Shown: positions 8,205 through 18,963, counted from the first letter of the stretch. The stretch is DNA of 64,000 nucleotides from Arenicellaceae bacterium (GCA_029246505.1 JAQWNC010000026.1:19956-83955), one strand, 5' to 3'. Numbers and translations: made by a program. Notes: generated by a model from the letters alone, not told the origin.

Positions 8205-10976
8205 ATGCCAACGATCTATATCGATGACGAAGCCTACCAAGTACCTGAAGGCGACAACGTATTACAAGCGTGTTTAAGTGCTGGAATCGATCTACCGTAT
8301 TTTTGCTGGCATCCCGAGATGGGGTCGGTGGGCGCTTGTCGTCAATGTGCCTTGGTACAGTATCGAGACGCCGAAGATACCCGCGGGCGAATTGTTATGG
8401 GGTGTATGACTCCTGTAGCTGATGGCGCAAGGTTTTCTATGAGTGGCGGCTCAGCAGGTGAATTTCGCGAGAACGTAATCGAGTCCTTGATGCTTAACCA
8501 TCCGCACGACTGCCCAGTTTGCGGTGAAGGTGGCGAATGCCATTTACAAGACATGACGGTAATGGTTGGGCATCGCAATCGTCGCTACCGTGGAAAGAAA
8601 AATACCCATAGAAATCAGGATCTTGGTCCGCTGATCAATCACGAAATGAATCGTTGTATTACCTGTTATCGCTGTACACGATTTTATAACGACTATGCTG
8701 GCGGCAAAGACCTTTCGGCACAAGCCTCGCACGACCACACCTATTTTGGCCGCCAAGAGGACGGTACGTTAGAAAGTGAGTTCGCTGGTAATCTAGTAGA
8801 AGTCTGCCCTACCGGTGTATTTACCGATAAACCGTTAGTGAACGAATACACCCGGAAATGGGACATGCAATCTGCACCTTCAGTTTGTGTTGGCTGCGCA
8901 CTTGGATGCAACACATTACCAGGCGAACGCTACGGTAAATTAAAACGAATACACAATCGTTTTAACGATGAAGTGAACGGATACTTTTTATGCGACCGCG
9001 GTCGCTACGGCGGAAGCTTTGTTAATGATGAGCAGCGTGCTTTGTTTCCTGGCTTACGCCAATCAAATAGTACCTATAACGCTATTGAAAGCATAAAGGC
9101 GATACAAACTCTGGTTGATTGGTGCGTACCCGGCAACAAACTGGCTGCGATTGGTTCACCCCGCACCTCTCTAGAAAGCAACTACTTACTGCAACGGCTA
9201 GTTGGTGAGGAAAACTTTTCTAATGGCATCGCGGTTCACGAAGCTGCTCTAATCGAACAAATTAGTGGGATTCTCCAAAACGGTTCGGTGGCAACACCGT
9301 CCATGCGTAAAACAGAAAGTGCTGATGTCGTGTTGGTGCTTGGCGAAGACGTGACAAATACCGCCCCGCGTTTAGCACTCGCGCTACGCCAATCAGTGCG
9401 CAATCTTGCCAAAGAAATGGCCAGCGATATGAAGATTCCGCTCTGGCAAGACGAAGCTGTGCGCGTATTGGCGCAAGATCAGCTAAGTCCAATGTATATA
9501 GTCGCAATGTCTGACACCCCACTGGATGATATCGCAGCCCAAACATTGACTCTCTGCCCTAACGACATTGCTCGTATGGGACTCGCGATTGCCGCCCAGA
9601 TTGACTCATCTGTACCTGGGACCGAAGGCATGCTGGAAGGTTTCGATACAGAAACACAGAAATTAATTACTCAGATATCAGATAGCTTAAAAGGCGCGAA
9701 GTCTCCGCTGGTTGTTTCTGGAACAGGCAGTCAAAATGCTGCAGTGATAGAAGCGGCTTCGTTAATTGCATCTGCCTTACAAACCAACGGTGCAGATGGT
9801 AACGATTCAATGCTTAGTTATTGTCTTCCCGAAGCCAACAGCCTCGGCGTCACGCTAATGCGTAATGAAGCTCAAATCTCACTGGACGATATTTGCCAAC
9901 GCGCGGCTGAGGGCAATATTGAAACCCTGATCGTTGCTGAGAATGATTTGTACCGCCGGGCGGCTAAAGAACAAATCGACACACTATTAAGCAAAGTCAA
10001 AAATTTAGTTGTGCTCGATGCGATAGGCACACCGACGCTGTCGCAATCAGCGCTTGCTTTACCTGCCGCCACCTTTGCAGAAACCGAAGGAACTTTAGTT
10101 AGCAGCGAAGGTCGCGCTCAACGGCACTACCCGGCGTTTTTACCTGCCGAGCAACGAGACTCTACGTGGCACTGGATAACGCAGTTGGGTCAAGCACTAG
10201 CCTTGCCCGGTTTTGATGAACTGGATCATTTTGATCAGATTACCGCTGCGTGTGCTGCTGAATTCCCTGCATTGCAACAAATTTGCGAAGCAAGCCCACT
10301 AGCAGACTTCCGCAACAAGGGCTTGAAAATTCCTAGGCAAACTCATCGGTACAGCGGTAGAACCGCAATGCGTGCCGATATTTCGGTTCATGAGCCCAAA
10401 CAGCCTCAAGATGATGACACACCATTGTCTTTCTCAATGGAAGGCAGTAACGGCTCGCAACCAGGTGCACTATTGCCATTCGTATGGTCTCCGGGCTGGA
10501 ATTCAAACCAATCGCTGCACAAATTTCAAAGTGAAGCGGGTGGCGCCTTAGCCGGTGGAACTGCGGGAGTCAGAGTGTTGGATCCTGCGAACACTGGCAG
10601 CACTTCTAAAAAAACTAATTTACCAGTCGAGTCTAAAGCCAAGAAAGATCAATGGCAATTGCTACCTCTCTATCGAATATTTGGTAGCGAAGAGTTAAGC
10701 GCGCATTCGCCAGCAATACAGGAATTGACTAAAAAACCCTTTATTCAGTTAACACCCGAAGATGCAACCAAGCTTAAATTGTCAGCTGGTGATGGGCTTA
10801 CAGTTAACATTGCAAACCAAGACTGTGTGCTCGAAGTGCAGGTAAACACGACCATCCCGAGGGGTTGCGCTGGTTATTCAGTCGGATTGCCTGGCGCTTG
10901 CTGGCTGCCACCTGCAACTAGTGTAAATCTCGGTAAGGCGGAGATTCGGGCAAACTCTAGGGGTGACGATGTCTGA
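8205..10976 (+). CDS. nuoG: NADH-quinone oxidoreductase subunit G
   Basis: Large iron-sulfur subunit of complex I. The open frame starts earlier (8160) but ATG 8205, two bases after the nuoF stop and preceded by GGGAGG at 8190-8195, gives the standard MPTIYIDDE start and 923 residues. Cluster ligands in order: Cys34, 45, 48, 67 (N1b); HPHDCPVCGEGGEC (N5, with its His); RCITCYRC (N4); and CVGCALGC followed 27 residues later by another Cys, the N7 set found only in some bacteria including E. coli. The C-terminal two thirds is a molybdopterin-oxidoreductase-like domain without the cofactor. Confidence 0.96.
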   Translation: MPTIYIDDEAYQVPEGDNVLQACLSAGIDLPYFCWHPEMGSVGACRQCALVQYRDAEDTRGRIVMGCMTPVADGARFSMSGGSAGEFRENVIESLMLNHPHDCPVCGEGGECHLQDMTVMVGHRNRRYRGKKNTHRNQDLGPLINHEMNRCITCYRCTRFYNDYAGGKDLSAQASHDHTYFGRQEDGTLESEFAGNLVEVCPTGVFTDKPLVNEYTRKWDMQSAPSVCVGCALGCNTLPGERYGKLKRIHNRFNDEVNGYFLCDRGRYGGSFVNDEQRALFPGLRQSNSTYNAIESIKAIQTLVDWCVPGNKLAAIGSPRTSLESNYLLQRLVGEENFSNGIAVHEAALIEQISGILQNGSVATPSMRKTESADVVLVLGEDVTNTAPRLALALRQSVRNLAKEMASDMKIPLWQDEAVRVLAQDQLSPMYIVAMSDTPLDDIAAQTLTLCPNDIARMGLAIAAQIDSSVPGTEGMLEGFDTETQKLITQISDSLKGAKSPLVVSGTGSQNAAVIEAASLIASALQTNGADGNDSMLSYCLPEANSLGVTLMRNEAQISLDDICQRAAEGNIETLIVAENDLYRRAAKEQIDTLLSKVKNLVVLDAIGTPTLSQSALALPAATFAETEGTLVSSEGRAQRHYPAFLPAEQRDSTWHWITQLGQALALPGFDELDHFDQITAACAAEFPALQQICEASPLADFRNKGLKIPRQTHRYSGRTAMRADISVHEPKQPQDDDTPLSFSMEGSNGSQPGALLPFVWSPGWNSNQSLHKFQSEAGGALAGGTAGVRVLDPANTGSTSKKTNLPVESKAKKDQWQLLPLYRIFGSEELSAHSPAIQELTKKPFIQLTPEDATKLKLSAGDGLTVNIANQDCVLEVQVNTTIPRGCAGYSVGLPGACWLPPATSVNLGKAEIRANSRGDDV

Positions 10977-11925
10977 AGGAATGACCATCCTATTTGCGTT
11001 GGCAGTAATGGGCGGTGCAGTCGGTAGTGCTGCAGTGTTAACCTGGTTTGAACGCAGACTTTTGGGTATCTGGCAGGATCGCTACGGTCCAAACCGACTC
11101 GGAGCATTTGGTATTGGTCAGGTAGCCGCAGATATGCTCAAGCTGCTTACCAAACACGACTGGGTACCTCCGTTTGCTGATAAGTGGGTATTTATTTTTG
11201 CGCCTACCGCCATTGTTATCGTAATGCTGCTTGGCTTCGCCGTAGTGCCCTTTGGTCCCGACTTACACATCATTGACATCAATATTGGATTGCTATTTTT
11301 TCTCGGTATGACATCGCTCGCTGTCTACAGCGTGCTGCTTGGTGCCTTGTCATCAAATAATAAATATGCCCTGCTAGGTGGATTGCGATCTGCCGCGCAA
11401 ATGGTTAGTTATGAAGTATTTATGGGGCTATCGTTAATAGGCGTAGTAATGCTCACCGGCAGTTTCAGCTTGCAAGATATCGTCGAAGCACAACGTGATG
11501 GCTGGTATTTCATTTCTCAATTCCTTGGCCTATTTGTGTTTGTTATCGCGGCCATCGCAGAAAGCCACCGACTGCCATTTGATCTTCCAGAAGCCGAACA
11601 CGAATTAACCGCTGGGTTTCACACCGAGTACAGTGGTATGAAATTTACTCTATTCATGCTTGGAGAATATCTAGGTTTAATACTAATTTCCTGCATGATA
11701 ACTACGCTGTTTTTTGGTGGTTGGTTGGGTCCATGGCTTCCGCCAATCGTTTGGTTCGGAATAAAAACCTTTCTGATTATTTGCTTTTTCATTCTATTGC
11801 GCGCGGCCATTCCGCGACCACGGTATGACCAGCTTATGTCACTTGGTTGGAAAATTATGTTGCCACTGACATTAATAAACTTAGTTGTTACTGGTGCAGT
11901 CGCTTTATGGATGTACGGGGGTTAA
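10969..11925 (+). CDS. nuoH: NADH-quinone oxidoreductase subunit H
   Basis: Membrane subunit that joins the peripheral and membrane arms and forms the entry to the quinone tunnel. About eight predicted helices; signatures [16 protein letters not shown] near residue 29 and [19 protein letters not shown] near 190 are those of NuoH/ND1. ATG 10969 is chosen over the in-frame GTG at 10963; both overlap the end of nuoG (stop at 10976). 318 residues. Confidence 0.96.
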   Translation: MSEGMTILFALAVMGGAVGSAAVLTWFERRLLGIWQDRYGPNRLGAFGIGQVAADMLKLLTKHDWVPPFADKWVFIFAPTAIVIVMLLGFAVVPFGPDLHIIDINIGLLFFLGMTSLAVYSVLLGALSSNNKYALLGGLRSAAQMVSYEVFMGLSLIGVVMLTGSFSLQDIVEAQRDGWYFISQFLGLFVFVIAAIAESHRLPFDLPEAEHELTAGFHTEYSGMKFTLFMLGEYLGLILISCMITTLFFGGWLGPWLPPIVWFGIKTFLIICFFILLRAAIPRPRYDQLMSLGWKIMLPLTLINLVVTGAVALWMYGG

Positions 11926-11926
11926 T

Positions 11927-12460
11927 GTGGAATTACTAAAAGCACTTGGAAGTCAGCTACGCACGATGTGGACGATCTTGATGCACACCTTTACTCGTGC
12001 CGAAACGGTCGAATATCCTGAACAGCAACCCTATCTGGCTCCCCGTTATCGAGGCCGCATTGTTCTAACTCAAGATCCTGATGGCGATGAACGCTGTGTA
12101 GCTTGTAATCTTTGTGCAGCAGCTTGTCCACCCGACTGCATTGCGCTGCAACAAGGCACTCGCGACGATGGACGTTGGTATCCAGAGTTTTTTCGTATCA
12201 ATTTTTCGCGCTGCATTATGTGTGGTTTGTGTGAAGAAGCCTGCCCTACCAACGCCATTCAGCTAATTCCTGATTTTGAAATGTGTGAATATGATCGTCA
12301 AAATATGGTGTACGAAAAAGAACATCTTATGATTGATGGCCCAGGCAAATACCACGACTATAATTTTTATCGGGTTGCCGGTATGCAAATTGAGGGTAAA
12401 GACAAAGGCGAAGCCTTAAACGAAAACCCACCAGTAGATACCAAGAGTCTGTTGCCATAA
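11927..12460 (+). CDS. nuoI: NADH-quinone oxidoreductase subunit I
   Basis: Ferredoxin-like subunit carrying clusters N6a and N6b that bridge NuoG and NuoB. Two [4Fe-4S] motifs are visible, [12 protein letters not shown] and [12 protein letters not shown]. The GTG at 11927, right after the nuoH stop and with ACGGGGG at 11914-11920 as ribosome site, gives 177 residues, the family length; the reading frame is open further upstream inside nuoH but that would add a non-homologous stretch. Its TAA overlaps the nuoJ ATG. Confidence 0.96.
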   Translation: MELLKALGSQLRTMWTILMHTFTRAETVEYPEQQPYLAPRYRGRIVLTQDPDGDERCVACNLCAAACPPDCIALQQGTRDDGRWYPEFFRINFSRCIMCGLCEEACPTNAIQLIPDFEMCEYDRQNMVYEKEHLMIDGPGKYHDYNFYRVAGMQIEGKDKGEALNENPPVDTKSLLP

Positions 12461-13014
12461 TGGAGCTCATTCTATTTTATATCGCAGCTGCTGTTGCCCT
12501 GTTTGCGACTGTTTTTGCACTGACCCGAAGTAACGCTGCTCACGCCTTGATCTACCTCATTGTATCGTTGCTTGCTGTTGCTGTGATTTTCTTTTTGCTG
12601 GGTGCGCCATTCGCCGCAGCATTAGAAATACTAGTCTACGCAGGCGCAATCATGGTTCTATTTGTATTCGTTATCATGATGCTCAACCTTGGAGAAGAAG
12701 GTCAAGAGCGCGAAAGACAAAGAATGCATCCAGCTGTATGGGTCGTTCCGGCACTATTATCAACAATATTACTGGTCGAGATGGTTGTCTTGCTGACCAA
12801 ATTTGATGGTCCGCAAACCGGCGCGCTGATAACTGCCAAACAAGTGGGTATGAGCCTTTATGGACCATATGTACTAGCCGTCGAAATTGCTTCGATGCTT
12901 TTATTAGCTGGTTTAGTTGGCGCTTACCACGTAGGCCGGCGCTTTCGATCTAACGATAGTGATGAGCAAAGCATAGCCAAACCTACACCCGAAAGTAGGG
13001 AGGTAAATAACTAA
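12460..13014 (+). CDS. nuoJ: NADH-quinone oxidoreductase subunit J
   Basis: Antiporter-like-arm membrane subunit, 184 residues with five predicted helices. The helix around residues 50-75 contains AALEILVYAGAIMVLFVFVIMML, the NuoJ/ND6 hallmark with the pi-bulge helix and the glutamate involved in the proton path. Ends in a hydrophilic tail. Overlaps both neighbours by one base. Confidence 0.95.
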   Translation: MELILFYIAAAVALFATVFALTRSNAAHALIYLIVSLLAVAVIFFLLGAPFAAALEILVYAGAIMVLFVFVIMMLNLGEEGQERERQRMHPAVWVVPALLSTILLVEMVVLLTKFDGPQTGALITAKQVGMSLYGPYVLAVEIASMLLLAGLVGAYHVGRRFRSNDSDEQSIAKPTPESREVNN

Positions 13015-13328
13015 TGGAAGGGTTAATTATTCCGCTAAATCACGTGCTTATAGTTGCTGCCCTGTTGTTTGCGACTGGACTCGCCGGGCTAATGTTTCGT
13101 CGAAACGTTATTTTCATATTAATGTCTCTAGAAGTGATGTTGAACTCCGCCGGACTTGCATTTGTCGCCGCCGGTGCTGCCTGGGCACAAGCTGATGGCC
13201 AAGTGATATTTATGTTGATACTCGCAGTAGCCGCTGCAGAAGTGTCGGTAGGTCTAGGTCTAGTTCTACAAGTTCAGAAGCGCTTTAAGACTTTGGATAT
13301 GGATCACGCGCAGAAGCTAAACGGATGA
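13014..13328 (+). CDS. nuoK: NADH-quinone oxidoreductase subunit K
   Basis: Three-helix membrane subunit (ND4L), 104 residues. The conserved LMSLEVMLNSAGLAF carries the membrane glutamate (about residue 40) and AVAAAEVSVGLGLV the second one (about residue 76), both part of the proton path. ATG overlaps the nuoJ TAA. Confidence 0.96.
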   Translation: MEGLIIPLNHVLIVAALLFATGLAGLMFRRNVIFILMSLEVMLNSAGLAFVAAGAAWAQADGQVIFMLILAVAAAEVSVGLGLVLQVQKRFKTLDMDHAQKLNG

Positions 13329-13341
13329 GGTTAAGTATTTA

Positions 13342-15198
13342 ATGCTACAAAATATCTGGCTAATCCCGCTACTCCCTTTCGTCAGCTCGGTGCTATTAAT
13401 ACTCACCGCCGGGCGCTTGCCACGCCGATTAATCGCGATCATGGGTGCAGGTTCTGTTGGGCTCTCAGCGCTCATAGTGCTTGCGGTTGGTATGCAATTC
13501 ATGGAACTACAAACGCCGTACTCGCTAACTCTATGGGTTTGGATGCAGGTTGGTAACTTTGCTCCAGGCTTTTCTTTTTATATAGACCAATTAACCGTCG
13601 TAATGTTGTCGGTGATTACCGGCGTTGGCTTTTTGATCCATCTATATTCGACTGAATTCATGCAGGACGATAGTGATTACAGTCGCTATTTTGCTTACAT
13701 GAACATGTTTGTTGCCGCGATGTTGATTTTGGTAATGGCCGATAATTTATTACTCCTGTATCTCGGCTGGGAAGGCGTAGGTGTTTGCAGTTATTTGTTG
13801 GTGGGCTTTTGGTATAAAGACCCCGTCAACGGTGCCGCTTCACGCAAAGCTTTTGTGGTTACCCGGGTGGGTGACACGGCAATGGCACTTGGACTGTTTT
13901 TATTATTTACTGAATTAGGCACCTTACAAATTCAACCGATGTTGGAAGCAGCTAATAGTCGCTGGGTAACTGGCGATACGATACCTGCCATTGCTGCATT
14001 GTTACTGTTAGGCGGAGCAGTCGGAAAATCAGCACAGTTACCACTACACACCTGGCTGCCAGACGCGATGGCCGGCCCGACGCCCGTTAGTGCGCTCATC
14101 CACGCTGCCACCATGGTGACTGCTGGGGTTTATCTTATTGCCCGTACGCATGGCCTTTTTCTACTAGCACCAGATGTTCTAATGCTGGTGGCTCTGGTTG
14201 GTCTGTTCACGTTACTTTTAGCTGCATTCACTGCGTTGAATCAAACCGATATCAAACGAATACTGGCCTACTCCACCATAAGCCAAATAGGTTATATGTT
14301 TCTAGCGCTGGGCGTTGGTGCCTGGAGTGCCGGAATATTTCATCTAATGACGCATGCATTTTTCAAGGCTCTATTGTTTCTCGGCGCTGGTGCAGTGGTT
14401 CATTGTTTGCACCATGAGCAGAACATATTCAAAATGGGAGGCTTACGAAGCAAATTACCAATAGTGTTTTGGAGCTTTCTAATCGGATCTGCGGCGCTCG
14501 CGGCACTACCTTTTACTTCCGGGTTTTTCAGCAAGGACCAAATTCTACTATCCGCGTTTGAGTTACATGGCACTACCGGCATCAGTTTATGGATTGGCCC
14601 ATGGTTGTGGGCTGGCGGTCTGGTTGGCGCAATACTAACCGCAATATATAGCTTCCGCCTGGTATTTATCGTATTTTATGGCGAAGCAAAAACCGAGCCC
14701 GATCGGCAACCCGGTTGGCGTATGGCCGCCCCGTTAAGCTTGTTATGTATATTGTCCTTGATTGGGGGCTACTTTGTATTGCCATTGGCAAGCGTGTTTC
14801 CCACAGTAGCCCAGCATCAGGTAAGTCATCTAGTTGAAGGGATTTCTATATCAATACCATTAATTGGCGTACTTATAGCCTGGCTTGTTTATTACAAACA
14901 TAGCCTACCTGTAGAAGGTTTTACCGAATCCAGTTTAGGTAAAGCCCTACGTAATTTTTGGTACAGCGGATGGGCTATGGATAAGCTTTACGACACGATA
15001 ATAGTTAAGCCATATACAGGAACTGCCAACGCGATGCGCGGGGAATGGCTGGATAGAATTTACCACGGTATCGTTTCACTCTGCCAAGGTTCACATGCCT
15101 TGTTGAGCAGAACCCAGGGCGGGAAAATGCGCTGGTATGCCACCAGTATGGTCTTCGGCCTGATTATATTGGTTACCTTATTGGGGTGGGTGAGCTAA
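13342..15198 (+). CDS. nuoL: NADH-quinone oxidoreductase subunit L
   Basis: Most distal proton-pumping subunit of complex I, related to Mrp antiporters. 618 residues with about 16 helices; LLYLGWEGVGVCSYLLVGFWY (about residues 133-153) contains the pump glutamate, and SAQLPLHTWLPDAMAGPTPVSALIHAATMV around 230-262 is the most conserved loop-helix. The C-terminal part after about residue 510 is the long lateral helix plus a final anchor. Thirteen bases separate it from nuoK. Confidence 0.96.
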   Translation: MLQNIWLIPLLPFVSSVLLILTAGRLPRRLIAIMGAGSVGLSALIVLAVGMQFMELQTPYSLTLWVWMQVGNFAPGFSFYIDQLTVVMLSVITGVGFLIHLYSTEFMQDDSDYSRYFAYMNMFVAAMLILVMADNLLLLYLGWEGVGVCSYLLVGFWYKDPVNGAASRKAFVVTRVGDTAMALGLFLLFTELGTLQIQPMLEAANSRWVTGDTIPAIAALLLLGGAVGKSAQLPLHTWLPDAMAGPTPVSALIHAATMVTAGVYLIARTHGLFLLAPDVLMLVALVGLFTLLLAAFTALNQTDIKRILAYSTISQIGYMFLALGVGAWSAGIFHLMTHAFFKALLFLGAGAVVHCLHHEQNIFKMGGLRSKLPIVFWSFLIGSAALAALPFTSGFFSKDQILLSAFELHGTTGISLWIGPWLWAGGLVGAILTAIYSFRLVFIVFYGEAKTEPDRQPGWRMAAPLSLLCILSLIGGYFVLPLASVFPTVAQHQVSHLVEGISISIPLIGVLIAWLVYYKHSLPVEGFTESSLGKALRNFWYSGWAMDKLYDTIIVKPYTGTANAMRGEWLDRIYHGIVSLCQGSHALLSRTQGGKMRWYATSMVFGLIILVTLLGWVS

Positions 15199-16718
15199 TG
15201 TTATTGCTAAACCTTATCCTCATATTACTCGTTGGCGGTGCTATCGCTTGGTGGTCCGAACGTTTAGGCACCCATTGGCCACGTTTGGTTGCAGTATTCG
15301 TCGTTTTGGTTGATCTGTTGTACCTGCTGAATTACCTGGCTGGTATTCCGATAGAGCAGTTATCTGTAGTACCTGCCGCGAGCGATCCATCCAGTTGGTT
15401 ATTGGCGTATCAGCTAGATTGGATTCCACGTTTTGGAATCAGCTTTCATCTAGCAATGGACGGACTCAGTTTAGTTCTGGTCCTATTAACATTAGTACTC
15501 GGTGTTATATCAATCATTTCTTCGTGGAACGAAAAGAACGACCGGCAGGGATTTTTTCAGGCCAACATTCTTTGGACACTGGCCGGGGTGATTGGTGTTT
15601 TCTTGGCTATGGATCTATTCCTGTTCTTCCTCTTCTGGGAAGTAATGCTGGTCCCAATGTATCTGCTAATTGCGATCTGGGGCCACGAAGGTAAAGCCTA
15701 CGCTTCGATGAAGTTTTTCATATTCACGCAATTTAGTGGACTATTGATGCTGCTAGCCATTCTGGCGCTTGCCATACTGCATCACAGCGCCACCGGTGTT
15801 TATAGTTTCAGCTATTTTGATTTACTTTCCACACCGGTAGAAAATGGTATGGCACACTGGCTAATGCTTGGGTTTTTTATAGCTTTTGTAGTGAAGTTAC
15901 CCGGTTTCCCATTTCACACATGGCTGCCAGATGCGCACACACAAGCCCCAACGGCTGGTAGCGTTATCCTCGCAGGTATCCTGCTTAAGACGGGTGCATA
16001 TGGTCTGATACGTTTTACAGTTCCGCTATTCCCTGAAGCTGCGCTAGATTTCGCCCCAATCGCCATGTTCCTTGGCATCGCAGGGGTTATTTACGGTGCC
16101 GTATTAGCGTTTTCCCAGACCGATTTTAAACGCCTGGTTGCGTATAGCAGTGTCAGCCATATGGGGTTTGTATTGTTGGGAGTATTCGCCTGGAATTCTT
16201 TGGCCTTACAAGGAGCAGTCATGCAAATGGTCGCCCATGGTTTTAGTACCGCGGCGCTATTTATGATTGCTGGTGCATTACAGCAGCGGCTGCACACTAG
16301 AGATATGCGCGAAATGGGTGGTTTATGGCATCACATGCCTCGCATGGGAGCAGTGGCACTGTTTTTTGCACTAGCCTCACTTGGTATGCCCGGTGTTGGT
16401 AATTTTGTAGCAGAGTTTTTGGTGCTGCTAGGACTATTTGCCGTTAATCCATGGATGACCGCTGCCGCTGCATTAGGACTTATCACCGCTGCTGTCTACT
16501 CGCTAATAATGATGCAGCGCGCATTTTACGGAAAACCCAAAGCAGATCTTGTAGTCGCCGACTTCGGCTGGCTTGAAATGAATGCTATGGCGATTATGAT
16601 CATTGCGCTGATATGGCTTGGTCTGTATCCGCAACCAGTATTAGATATGGTGCAACCCGTACTAGACAGTTTATTTAGCGTAGTTAGTAGTAATTCGATT
16701 ACGGTAGGGGCGCAATAA
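15198..16718 (+). CDS. nuoM: NADH-quinone oxidoreductase subunit M
   Basis: Antiporter-like proton-pumping subunit, 506 residues, about 14 helices. FLFFLFWEVMLVPMYLLIAIWG holds the conserved glutamate and KLPGFPFHTWLPDAHTQAPTAGSVILAGILLK the channel helix with lysine. The ATG at 15198 overlaps the nuoL stop by one base and is preceded by GGGTGAG; an in-frame GTG at 15186 would add four residues and is less likely. Confidence 0.96.
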   Translation: MLLLNLILILLVGGAIAWWSERLGTHWPRLVAVFVVLVDLLYLLNYLAGIPIEQLSVVPAASDPSSWLLAYQLDWIPRFGISFHLAMDGLSLVLVLLTLVLGVISIISSWNEKNDRQGFFQANILWTLAGVIGVFLAMDLFLFFLFWEVMLVPMYLLIAIWGHEGKAYASMKFFIFTQFSGLLMLLAILALAILHHSATGVYSFSYFDLLSTPVENGMAHWLMLGFFIAFVVKLPGFPFHTWLPDAHTQAPTAGSVILAGILLKTGAYGLIRFTVPLFPEAALDFAPIAMFLGIAGVIYGAVLAFSQTDFKRLVAYSSVSHMGFVLLGVFAWNSLALQGAVMQMVAHGFSTAALFMIAGALQQRLHTRDMREMGGLWHHMPRMGAVALFFALASLGMPGVGNFVAEFLVLLGLFAVNPWMTAAAALGLITAAVYSLIMMQRAFYGKPKADLVVADFGWLEMNAMAIMIIALIWLGLYPQPVLDMVQPVLDSLFSVVSSNSITVGAQ

Positions 16719-18187
16719 TGGAGACGGGTATACAAGCACTATTAGCTCCACTGGTCGTCTCAATAGTTGCGCTTATACTAATGATGCAAATCGCATTTAA
16801 GCGCCATGCCATTGTTTCCTGGTTATTAGGCTGCACCGGTTTTATCCTGGCAATTCTCGCTCTAAAACCAATGGCCGATATCGTACCTAAAATGGTAACG
16901 CCACTATTGCTATCAGATCAGTACAGCCTATTTTTTAGCGCGTTGATCTTATTTTCCGGACTGATTACTACCCTGCTTGCAAAGGATTATTTGCAGAACC
17001 GCAGAGGTGAAAACGAAGAATTTTATTTGCTACTTTTACTATCTTCACTTGGCGCAATGATTCTGGTTTCTGCAACTCACGTTGCCTCATTTTTACTCGG
17101 TATGGAGCTACTTGGTGTCGCTTTATACGCTCTAATTGCATACCCAGAACGCGGCCAACTACCGTTGGAAGCAGCGATTAAATACTTGATACTTTCAGGG
17201 GCCGCATCCGCAATATTGCTATTCGGCTTTGCTCTAATCTATGCCGTTCTTGGAACCCTGTCATTTGTCGGCATTGGACAAGCATTGACACAACCGATTT
17301 TAGAGGACCAACAGCTGCTAATTCTTTTAGGAACCGCAATGGTCTTCACCGGTATAGGTTTTAAACTATCACTTGTACCTTTCCATATGTGGACGCCTGA
17401 CGTTTATCAGGGTGCTCCGGTGCCAGTTACCGGCTTTTTAGCCACCGTATCAAAGGGAGCTATTTTTGCTGCCCTGTTACGTTTGTTTATTGATGCAGAG
17501 CTATACCAGTATCAAGGACTAATGTTAAGCCTATCTGTATTGGCAATTGCATCCATGTTGGCTGGAAATTTATTAGCGTTAAAGCAAGACAATCTAAAAC
17601 GGATCCTTGCCTATTCATCAATAGCCCACATTGGCTATCTATTTATAACGCTAATCGTATATGGCGTTTTACAACAACCTGGACTAGCAGTAGAAGCCGC
17701 GACTTTCTATCTATCCGCTTACATCATCACATCGTTGGCAGCTTTTTCACTATTGAGTATTATTTCCAGCAATATCAGTGAAACCGACCTTGACGACATT
17801 AGCCATATTCAAGGCTTGTTTTGGCGTCAGCCAATGTTAGCGTTGATGTTAACGATTGCCCTACTCTCACTGGCAGGCATTCCGTTAACCGTGGGCTTTA
17901 TTGGGAAATTTTATATATTTACAGCCGGAATTGAAGGAAGCCTGTGGGTTCTATTGGCAGCACTAATAATTGGTAGTGGCATTAGTATTTATTACTATCT
18001 ACGCATTGTGTTTCAAATGACGATGAAAGAACCAGCTGGCGGATCAGGCGCAGCTAATATGGACCCAAATTCAGTACGGCTCTCGGTATTATCAAAATTC
18101 GTAGTCTGGCTATTAATATTTATGATGCTATATCTAGGCGTATTACCTCAAACATTGATGGAATATTTAGGCGGGCTGTCTTTATAA
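16718..18187 (+). CDS. nuoN: NADH-quinone oxidoreductase subunit N
   Basis: Third antiporter-like pump subunit, 489 residues, about 14 helices. LVPFHMWTPDVYQGAPVPVTGFLATVSKGA and NLKRILAYSSIAHIGY are NuoN/ND2 signatures. Start ATG overlaps the nuoM TAA. It is the last gene of the operon; no strong intrinsic terminator follows at once. Confidence 0.96.
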   Translation: METGIQALLAPLVVSIVALILMMQIAFKRHAIVSWLLGCTGFILAILALKPMADIVPKMVTPLLLSDQYSLFFSALILFSGLITTLLAKDYLQNRRGENEEFYLLLLLSSLGAMILVSATHVASFLLGMELLGVALYALIAYPERGQLPLEAAIKYLILSGAASAILLFGFALIYAVLGTLSFVGIGQALTQPILEDQQLLILLGTAMVFTGIGFKLSLVPFHMWTPDVYQGAPVPVTGFLATVSKGAIFAALLRLFIDAELYQYQGLMLSLSVLAIASMLAGNLLALKQDNLKRILAYSSIAHIGYLFITLIVYGVLQQPGLAVEAATFYLSAYIITSLAAFSLLSIISSNISETDLDDISHIQGLFWRQPMLALMLTIALLSLAGIPLTVGFIGKFYIFTAGIEGSLWVLLAALIIGSGISIYYYLRIVFQMTMKEPAGGSGAANMDPNSVRLSVLSKFVVWLLIFMMLYLGVLPQTLMEYLGGLSL

Positions 18188-18605
18188 GGCGGATGTCGCG
18201 AGGCATAGACCTTCGCCCTAAATTTATAATGTAGCCTCGCTACATAGGTAATAAACGTATAACCAGCATCACTACGATAAAAAAGGAACCAGAGATTCTG
18301 CGCGCTGCCAAAGAACTTCTCTTATCTGAAAACACATCCGAGTATTAACTCATGGCTCAACATTCCCCCTAAGCTTATTTGTTTTGGGCTTCTATCCAGG
18401 AATATCTAACAACTTCCACTTCCTGGCTTAAACGTATTCACATATGTCATATACAGCGTTCTATTACTTTTCTCAAAAAAGTGGGTTTTTACAAGAAATT
18501 TTCCTTATCTTCCATAATCTTCCCGTGGTATGGTGGTCAGGCGTATAATTATCGCAAAACCAGCTGTATAAATTAACTCTTAAATGTAACTCTGAGGATT
18601 GAAAT
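18188..18605. other. Intergenic region after nuoN
   Basis: Non-coding as far as can be seen. A weak GGCG...CGCC pairing lies just after nuoN (18189-18213) but lacks a T-run. The AT-rich stretch from about 18,440 on probably contains the promoter of the next small gene. GAGG at 18593-18596 is that gene's ribosome site. Confidence 0.35.
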
Positions 18606-18914
18606 ATGAATGTTGGAAAAATCTTACTTATCGCAATACTAGTACTTTCTGTAGCATCCGCATTTGTTGGTGTTCCCTATTTAGGTCTACTACTAGCTCT
18701 GGCCGGCGTCGTGTATGGTGTTCTCGCCGTGGATGATGATGGAAAAGTTTATTTTCTAATTATGGCTGTAACGCTAGCGATGGCCAGCGGATCTTTAAGC
18801 GCTATTCCGGCAGCCGGTGATTACTTAACAACTATGCTGACTACGCTTAGTAGTGCTGCAAGCGCAGCTGCAATCGGCGTCATTGTCAAAGATATCGTCG
18901 ATCGTTTAACGTAA
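18606..18914 (+). CDS. Small hydrophobic membrane protein of unknown function
   Basis: 102 residues with three hydrophobic segments (about 5-23, 25-42, 48-68) and an Ala/Ser/Thr-rich region before a charged end VKDIVDRLT. ATG at 18606 is preceded by GAGG ten bases away, and a strong intrinsic terminator starts 20 bases after the stop, so this is very likely a real single-gene transcript. I do not recognise the family; the Ala/Gly-rich helices resemble other small bacterial inner-membrane proteins. Nothing ties it to complex I except position. Confidence 0.75.
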   Translation: MNVGKILLIAILVLSVASAFVGVPYLGLLLALAGVVYGVLAVDDDGKVYFLIMAVTLAMASGSLSAIPAAGDYLTTMLTTLSSAASAAAIGVIVKDIVDRLT

Positions 18915-18963
18915 ATACTTTACGTTATTAATGTAAAGGCCCGCTATTAGCGGGCCTTTTTTT
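18908..18963 (+). terminator. Tandem hairpin with strong intrinsic terminator
   Basis: AACGTAAA (18908-18915) pairs with TTTACGTT (18919-18926) across the stop codon; then AAAGGCCCGCT (18935-18945) pairs perfectly with AGCGGGCCTTT (18949-18959) around a three-base loop and runs into a T-tract. The second hairpin is a textbook intrinsic terminator. It may also stop the convergent gene on the other strand. Confidence 0.92.
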